From Gnetum montanum (Eukaryota; Streptophyta; Gnetopsida; Gnetales; Gnetaceae), in the NCBI GenBank assembly GCA_015680685.1, contig MNCI01025274.1, positions 191,884-225,734 on the forward strand: DNA of 33,851 nucleotides, written 5' to 3'. Numbering within the stretch: position 1 is the first letter of the stretch; every line of letters begins with the position of its first letter. The position numbers and the translations under genes were made by a program. Positions 29,901-33,851 of this stretch are shown here, piece by piece. The notes below the pieces were generated by a model, which made no database searches, was not told where the DNA came from, and was given only the letters and a program-made list of their open reading frames with translations.

Positions 29901-30390
29901 GTAAAATTAATGAATTTAGGTAAAGAATTTAAGATAAAATCATAAAAAAACATTACAATGACCATATTTACCCTTGTAGATGATACACGATGCTAGGTAG
30001 GTTCTGGAATAGTGTATGCGCTCTAAGTACCACCATCAAAGTATTATCAATATTATACTAACTATACTCTAGAATCATCCAGATATTCGATAGGTAGTGT
30101 GAACTTACAGCATCTAAAAGTCCCCTTATGGTTTTAGGAACTGATTTACCAGTAATATACCTTATAATCAATCTTGATGCCCATGGCAATAGCGTCTCTA
30201 CAACAACCTTGGCTACATCTGTGGACAAGTGTGACCATAGCATCACACTAAAGTTTTTGAGATGGTAGGCAAGAAAGTCCATTGCCTTGGGCCAAAGCCA
30301 CAATCCGACCTTCCAAAGAGGCATGTCATGTGATGGAGTATTGCTCTTGGAATGACCAATGTAGCACAAAATGCCTGCTAGCTCCACTAT
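26904..30390 (-). pseudogene. E4 antisense multi-exon gene (homolog of E1 258-3299)
   Basis: Read on the minus strand. Exons: 30390-29972 (ends FQNLPSIVYHLQG, donor GTAAAT), 29891 to about 29640 (YKVNE-GLIINDQILAI, then LLRGEFNEYMTKFNMVYKKC), 29517 to about 28480 (open 29377-28991, then HFAFFSGYLNRFVEFLVVYW at 28880), about 28378-28179 (Glu run, donor GTATGC), a stretch ending 27951 (KFHAKPWVETLYKVEFLCEM, donor GTAAGG), 27867-27604 (coiled coil), 27300-27073, and 26980-26904. Donor phases match E1 where both can be read (2, 1, 1). Relative to E1 it has about 120 extra residues in the third exon (VKVNIGIGASSFCDLLGVLA). The acceptor before the coiled-coil exon appears mutated (ACAA for ACAG). 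Many TAG stops. Function unknown; not active as it stands. Confidence 0.65.
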
Positions 30391-30434
30391 AATGAGAATA
30401 GGCGTAAGAAGACCCTACACAAAAGAAAGCAAAA

Positions 30435-30995
30435 ACATTATGACCAATTACAATTTCTTAACAAGTTAGAAAACATCCTAGTTAGAGGTGAAATTAGCCT
30501 TTGTGAAAAGCTCTAAGGTGTTTATCTAATAAGCTTAAGGAATTTGATAAAAAGGCACTATTACAACCTTTCAAAACAAAAGCATTATGGCCTATTAGAG
30601 TTACTTAGCAATTTTAGATAGAACATCTAGTCAAAGGTGAAATTAGCCTTTGTAAAAAGGTCTAAGGTGTTTTTCTGAATTAGCCTAAGTAATTTCATGA
30701 TAACCTTGCATAACCATGCATTATGACCATTTGGAATTTCTTTACAAATTTAGAGAAAACTCACTAAGTTAGAGGTGAAATTAGCTTTTGTAAAAAGCTC
30801 TTAGGTGTTTCTCTAAATTAGCTTAAGAAAATCTGTAAAGGCATTGATACCATACTTTATAACCTTTATAACCAAAAACATTATGGCCAAAACTATGTCT
30901 TAGTATAAATTATGCATAAATTTAGAAAAAACACCTAAATTATGCATAAATTTAAACAAAAGAAAGCATACATTTAGAAAAAACATCTAAATTAT
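30435..30995. repeat. 137-155 bp tandem repeat, 3-4 imperfect copies
   Basis: Recurrent segments: CATTATGRCC near 30436, 30592, 30728 and 30887, and GAGGTGAAATTAGCYTTTGT or AAAGGTGAAATTAGCCTTTG near 30485, 30636 and 30772, each followed by AAAAGSTCTWAGGTGTTT. Lies just upstream of the first recognised exon of the E4 antisense gene. It could be an intron or promoter-region repeat. Confidence 0.65.
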
Positions 30996-32247
30996 GCAAG
31001 GCATGCATACATTTGAAAAAAAAAATATCTAAACTATGCAAAAAATTGGAAAAATCATAATAAAATTAGAAAAAGAAATGAATCCAATGCCATGATCCGT
31101 ACAACCTTGGCAAAAAGTTCATAAAAAATTCATTTTAAATACAATTTGAGTGATTCCATACCTATTGGAAACCTAAAGCTGAAGCCTATGAAGCCATAAG
31201 AACCTTTGCTATTCTCTTATGAAAATTTCATAAATCTACATGAACTTACAAAAGCGGCACAAATAGCCTAACTACACAATGTTAGGAAAATAGATATAGC
31301 TCCCTTGTTTCAAAGCCAAATTAAACAAGACAACAATCATTGAGAAGCTTAAACAAATGGCTCCATACCCATAGCCTTTGATTTCATAAATATGCAACCA
31401 TTTTACCAATAAAAAATACACAAATTGGCTTGCTTTTTCATAGTAAAACTTCAAAAAACCCAAAGCCTAAATTTCATAAAGCCATTAAAATAGTTGAAAT
31501 AACCAAAACCATTGAAACCCATTTAAATTCACATCAAAATAATGGGGTATGATTTTGTTAAAATTTAATTTTAACAAATCCTAAGGCTTAAATCTAAAAA
31601 AAATATAGACATGCCCCAAGATTTTGAGAAAAAAGCACAAAATAGCCAACCCTATTTTCAAAATCAAATCTGCAAAAGCTAAAGCAATTAAACAACCATA
31701 GATCTACATCGAAGTAGCCAAAATAGGAGGTATGATTTTGTCAAAATTTTGACTTAATTTCCCCATTAGAGAAGATCTAAAAAAAATGGCCCTAACACTT
31801 GGAAGGAAAAAACTAGACTAAAACCATGCAAACAAAGGTGAAAATAGGTAGAATTTCCTACCTTGGAGAAATGATAGATGGGGCCTAGATTAAGATAGTT
31901 ATTGGAACCTATGATAACTCCCTAGAGTGCTCATACATCCTTTGGATCATGGGGTTCTTACTATTTCCTCCTCTTTATTTTTGTCCCATGGTAGGATCAA
32001 TGTTGAGAGAGAGGGAAATTAGGAGAAGATGGAAGTTCTACACTAACTACTTGGGAGATGGGAGGCTTCCACATTGAATATTGATTATGGTTTTCAACAA
32101 AATCTCTACTAGAGCTCTCCTCCAATGTGCTATTGCTAAAAGATAACAATTATGAGTAAGATTTGTAAAATTTGACTTATAAAACCCATCTAGAACCTAA
32201 ACAAAACCCTAGCTACTAATTTACTACACCATGACTACAAGTGCACT
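30996..32247. other. AT-rich region without a supported gene
   Basis: Poly-A-rich, low CpG. It may hold the 5' untranslated part or promoter of the E4 antisense gene (minus strand), but no matched exon, convincing TATA box or splice site was found. The minus-strand open frame at 31463-31272 has biased AT-driven composition and no counterpart elsewhere. Confidence 0.4.
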
Positions 32248-32266
32248 AAAGAAAAAGGGGGGAAAG
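32248..32266 (+). promoter_or_regulatory. candidate polypurine tract of E4
   Basis: A 19-base purine run, AAAGAAAAAGGGGGGAAAG, followed by TTTAGTTCATGTTGATTTTA and a second G-rich run (32287-32296). Polypurine tracts prime plus-strand synthesis just before the 3' LTR, and position and strand fit E4, but no LTR matching the 5' copy follows, so the call is weak. Confidence 0.3.
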
Positions 32267-32960
32267 TTTAGTTCATGTTGATTTTAGGGGGGGAAACAAC
32301 TCCACTTTTCAAAATTTTAAATTTTGGATTGTGGGCCCCACCTTATGCCTTCACTTTTGGCCAAAAAATTTTAGATTTCTTACAAATTTTAATAATTCGA
32401 ACATTATGGCAACCTAAATTTCATGCATCCACACTACAAGTGCCATGTCCAATGTGGAGACATGCCCATTCTTTTGCAAATTTGTTAGCATTACAACATC
32501 TCTCTATTTTTAGTAACCCAAACTTACCTTTTTCAACCTAGGATTTCTAAATTTAGACAAAACATGAGCAAGGCTAAGCACTATGAGTTTTCACACTGAG
32601 GTAGTAGTGCCTAGTATGGAAGAAGGGAGGCAACACTCACGTTTTTACTTCAAACATTCATCTAGCATAAAATTAACCCCAAAGTAGGTCCTATATGTCC
32701 TAGAACCCCTCCAAGCATCTTTGGCAGCCTCAAAACCTCACCAAACCTAGTCAAAACTTGGGATTATGGTGTTTTCCATGTTGGGGGAGACTTCTTCCAC
32801 ACTAAGCCTTTTATCCTCAGTGTGGAAATATGGGGGGAAGCCAAAAATTATCTAAGTCGATCATCTAATGACCATTTCTTAAGGTCGAGTAACCCCTAAC
32901 CTTGCTAGAATCCTCCAAAGCTTCCAAAAGCTCCAAATGAGTCAAAAATAGTACAAATCT
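32267..32960. other. unassigned sequence, possibly LTR-derived
   Basis: AT-rich, with TTTTCCATGTTGGGGGAGAC and CACACTAAGCC-type words that recall LTR upstream sequences but do not align with the E3/E4 LTR. The plus-strand open frame at 32275-32541 has no family resemblance. No gene called. Confidence 0.3.
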
Positions 32961-32969
32961 ATCATCCCC

Positions 32970-33330
32970 ATCTCATCCATGCTAGGACCACCATTCCTAG
33001 GACCACCGAGCCTCCGATGACTGTTGTTTGGCCTCCCTGGCAGCAGCAACCGCCCGCCGAAGCTGCACCTCCCAGTGTGGGGGGGTGCTGGGGGGTCAGG
33101 CGAGAGGGCAGGATTGCGGTGGGAGCGGCAGCCCCAGGAGAGGTGGAGAGAAGCCAGCCACCGAGGAGTAGAGGAAGGGGGGGAAGTAGGAGGGTAAATA
33201 GGGGGAGGGGCAATGCGACGCCCCCTAGCGGGGGCAGAGGATGGGCCTGGCGCCCCCTACTCCCCCGCCCCCCTCCACAGGGCCAAGATAAGCCCCGACT
33301 GGCGACCCCTCCGCTGGAGGTGGAGGGCCT
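32970..33330. other. GC-rich low-complexity segment
   Basis: An abrupt switch from AT-rich, CpG-poor to very G/C-rich sequence with long GGGGG and CCCCC runs. Minus-strand coding from E5 continues into its right part (to about 33270). Further left only Pro/Ala/Arg/Ser-rich frames on both strands, which are compositional. Confidence 0.55.
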
Positions 33331-33664
33331 CGAGGAAGAAGCGTGGCAGGTTAACCCGGGTGCCCTCCTACAAGCACTGCAGGAAGGTGAAATGCAGCCC
33401 CTGGAGCTTGGACACGTTTCCCGACTGCACAAAGAAGCGCTCAACTAAGACGGTCGCATGAGCCCAAAGACGCGGGAGGGAAGTCCGAGGGACCTGACGG
33501 CTCTGCGTTCTCGGGGAAAGGCCCTTGAAAAAGACCGCCGAGTTATGGAGGCCACGGGAGGTTGGCCAGATGATCTCCCCAGCGGCCGAGATCCCCAGGT
33601 AGTTGGCCAAAGTAGCCTTTGTCAGGCGAATAACTCGGCCACGGAAGAAGGTTCCGGCTGGTCT
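33270..33664 (-). pseudogene. E5 putative plant transposon protein-like domain
   Basis: Minus strand, open to a stop at 33368-33370 and continuing in frame after it. It starts near AGTFFRGRVIRLTKATLANY, then LGISAAGEIIWPTSRG. Later LPRLWAHATVLVERFF, QSGNVSKLQGLHFTFL, and after the stop EGTRVNLPRFFLEALHLQRR. The pattern RGR-V, a Leu/Ile-rich helix with LG, then a helix, Pro/Gly-Asn turn and a G-x-x-V-N-L-P motif resembles the Pfam 'putative plant transposon protein' domain (PF20167), judged by eye only. The TAG splitting it suggests decay. It begins where similarity to the antisense-gene coiled coil ends, in a different frame, so this may be a chimeric junction. Confidence 0.4.
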
Positions 33665-33851
33665 GTACGTTGTTCTTGATCGTTGTCCAATAACGGGAGT
33701 AATCAATGACAGCGGTACGCCAGTCTTCATCCCCCGTCATACGCGCCTCTAGGAACTCGTACCGCGCCATCAAATCCTCGACCTCCTTGGTCAAGGATTC
33801 AATCTTCCCCTCCGACCGCTGCAGCTTCTTCCATAGGTTTTCATTCACGTT
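33664..33851 (-). CDS. E5: coiled-coil exon of the antisense gene family (partial, runs off window)
   Basis: Minus-strand frame open from the window edge. It encodes MNENLWKKLQRSEGKIESLT, then KEVEDLMARYEFLEARM, then GDEDWRTAVIDYSRYW and KNNVQTSRNL. It matches E1 exon 6 (MNEDLWKRLQRLEKERMALS, then GNED, DYAYY, RNSV) along its length and has no stop where E1 has three, so E5 is the best-preserved copy of this segment. Heptad Leu spacing predicts a coiled coil, perhaps for dimerisation. Similarity stops after TSRNL; the frame continues to 33543 but the sequence there reads better in another frame. Upstream exons lie beyond the right edge. Confidence 0.6.

Larger units (their letters stand above)
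19654..32900 (+). mobile_element. E4: plus-strand element with gag, protease and antisense gene
   Basis: Order: 5' LTR (19654-21620, split by a solo LTR), leader block, leader, gag, linker, protease, minisatellite, then a minus-strand multi-exon gene (30390-26904), then AT-rich sequence with a purine tract at 32248-32266. The 3' LTR could not be recognised, so the right end is approximate. Same plan as E1, again without polymerase or integrase. Almost no CpG and many stops: an old insertion. Confidence 0.6.

Noticed and set aside
32275-32541. Plus-strand 88-codon frame as a small gene
   Set aside because: Starts without a supported ATG context, AT-biased and with no homolog in the window.
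32962-33461. Long GC-rich frames on both strands (33017-33448 plus, 33213-33461 plus, 33444-32962 minus)
   Set aside because: Composition-driven Pro/Ala/Arg/Gly frames overlapping the better-supported E5 minus-strand frames; no family pattern.
1-33851. tRNA, rRNA or small structured RNA genes
   Set aside because: No cloverleaf-type sequence, A/B box pair or rRNA-like segment was recognised by eye; a covariance-model scan would settle this.

Overview
The window is repeat-dense plant DNA, and I see no ordinary host gene in it. It consists of decayed Ty3/gypsy-like LTR retrotransposons, some inserted inside others. The evidence for a plant with a large, transposon-rich genome is the plant-type gag, with a CX2HX4HX4C zinc-knuckle variant, together with nested LTR elements and long AT-rich, CpG-poor stretches of old insertions. 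Two runs of N and a 31-base C run mark assembly gaps. The lineage cannot be named from this sequence.

Layout. (1) Positions 1-9461 hold element E1, which reads on the minus strand. Its 5' LTR is at 8052-9461, gag-pro runs from 7794 to 4275, then come two minisatellites (43 bp and 27 bp units), then an intron-containing gene on the opposite strand (plus, 258-3299). Its 3' LTR lies beyond the left edge. (2) Positions 9462-13604 hold the older element E2, also minus: a 5' LTR and gag, cut at the gag-pro linker where E1 begins. (3) Positions 13605 to about 15100 hold an unassigned degenerate reading frame and a 20-22 bp tandem repeat. (4) From about 15130 to 19653 is E3 (plus): LTR, about 1.2 kb leader and gag, cut at the gag-pro linker where E4 begins. 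(5) From 19654 to about 32900 is E4 (plus): an LTR split by an 873-bp solo LTR of another family (19871-20743), then leader, gag, protease, minisatellite and a minus-strand antisense gene (30390-26904). (6) The last 0.9 kb (from about 32970) is GC-rich. It carries a better-preserved piece of the same antisense gene family (E5, minus) joined to a stretch resembling plant transposon proteins.

The main point: E1 and E4 share a plan of gag, then protease, then a minisatellite, then a convergent antisense gene. Neither shows reverse transcriptase, RNase H or integrase. Gag and protease would be read from the LTR promoter on one strand; the extra gene reads toward them from the other end and contains introns with conserved positions and phases. 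Elements of this sort would need an autonomous partner for reverse transcription and integration. Antisense extra ORFs and 3'-region tandem repeats are known in the plant Tat/Ogre group of Ty3/gypsy elements; the gag-pro-only form with a spliced antisense gene of unrecognised function is the part worth a second look. All the proteins here are broken by stops or frameshifts, except the short coiled-coil piece at the right edge.
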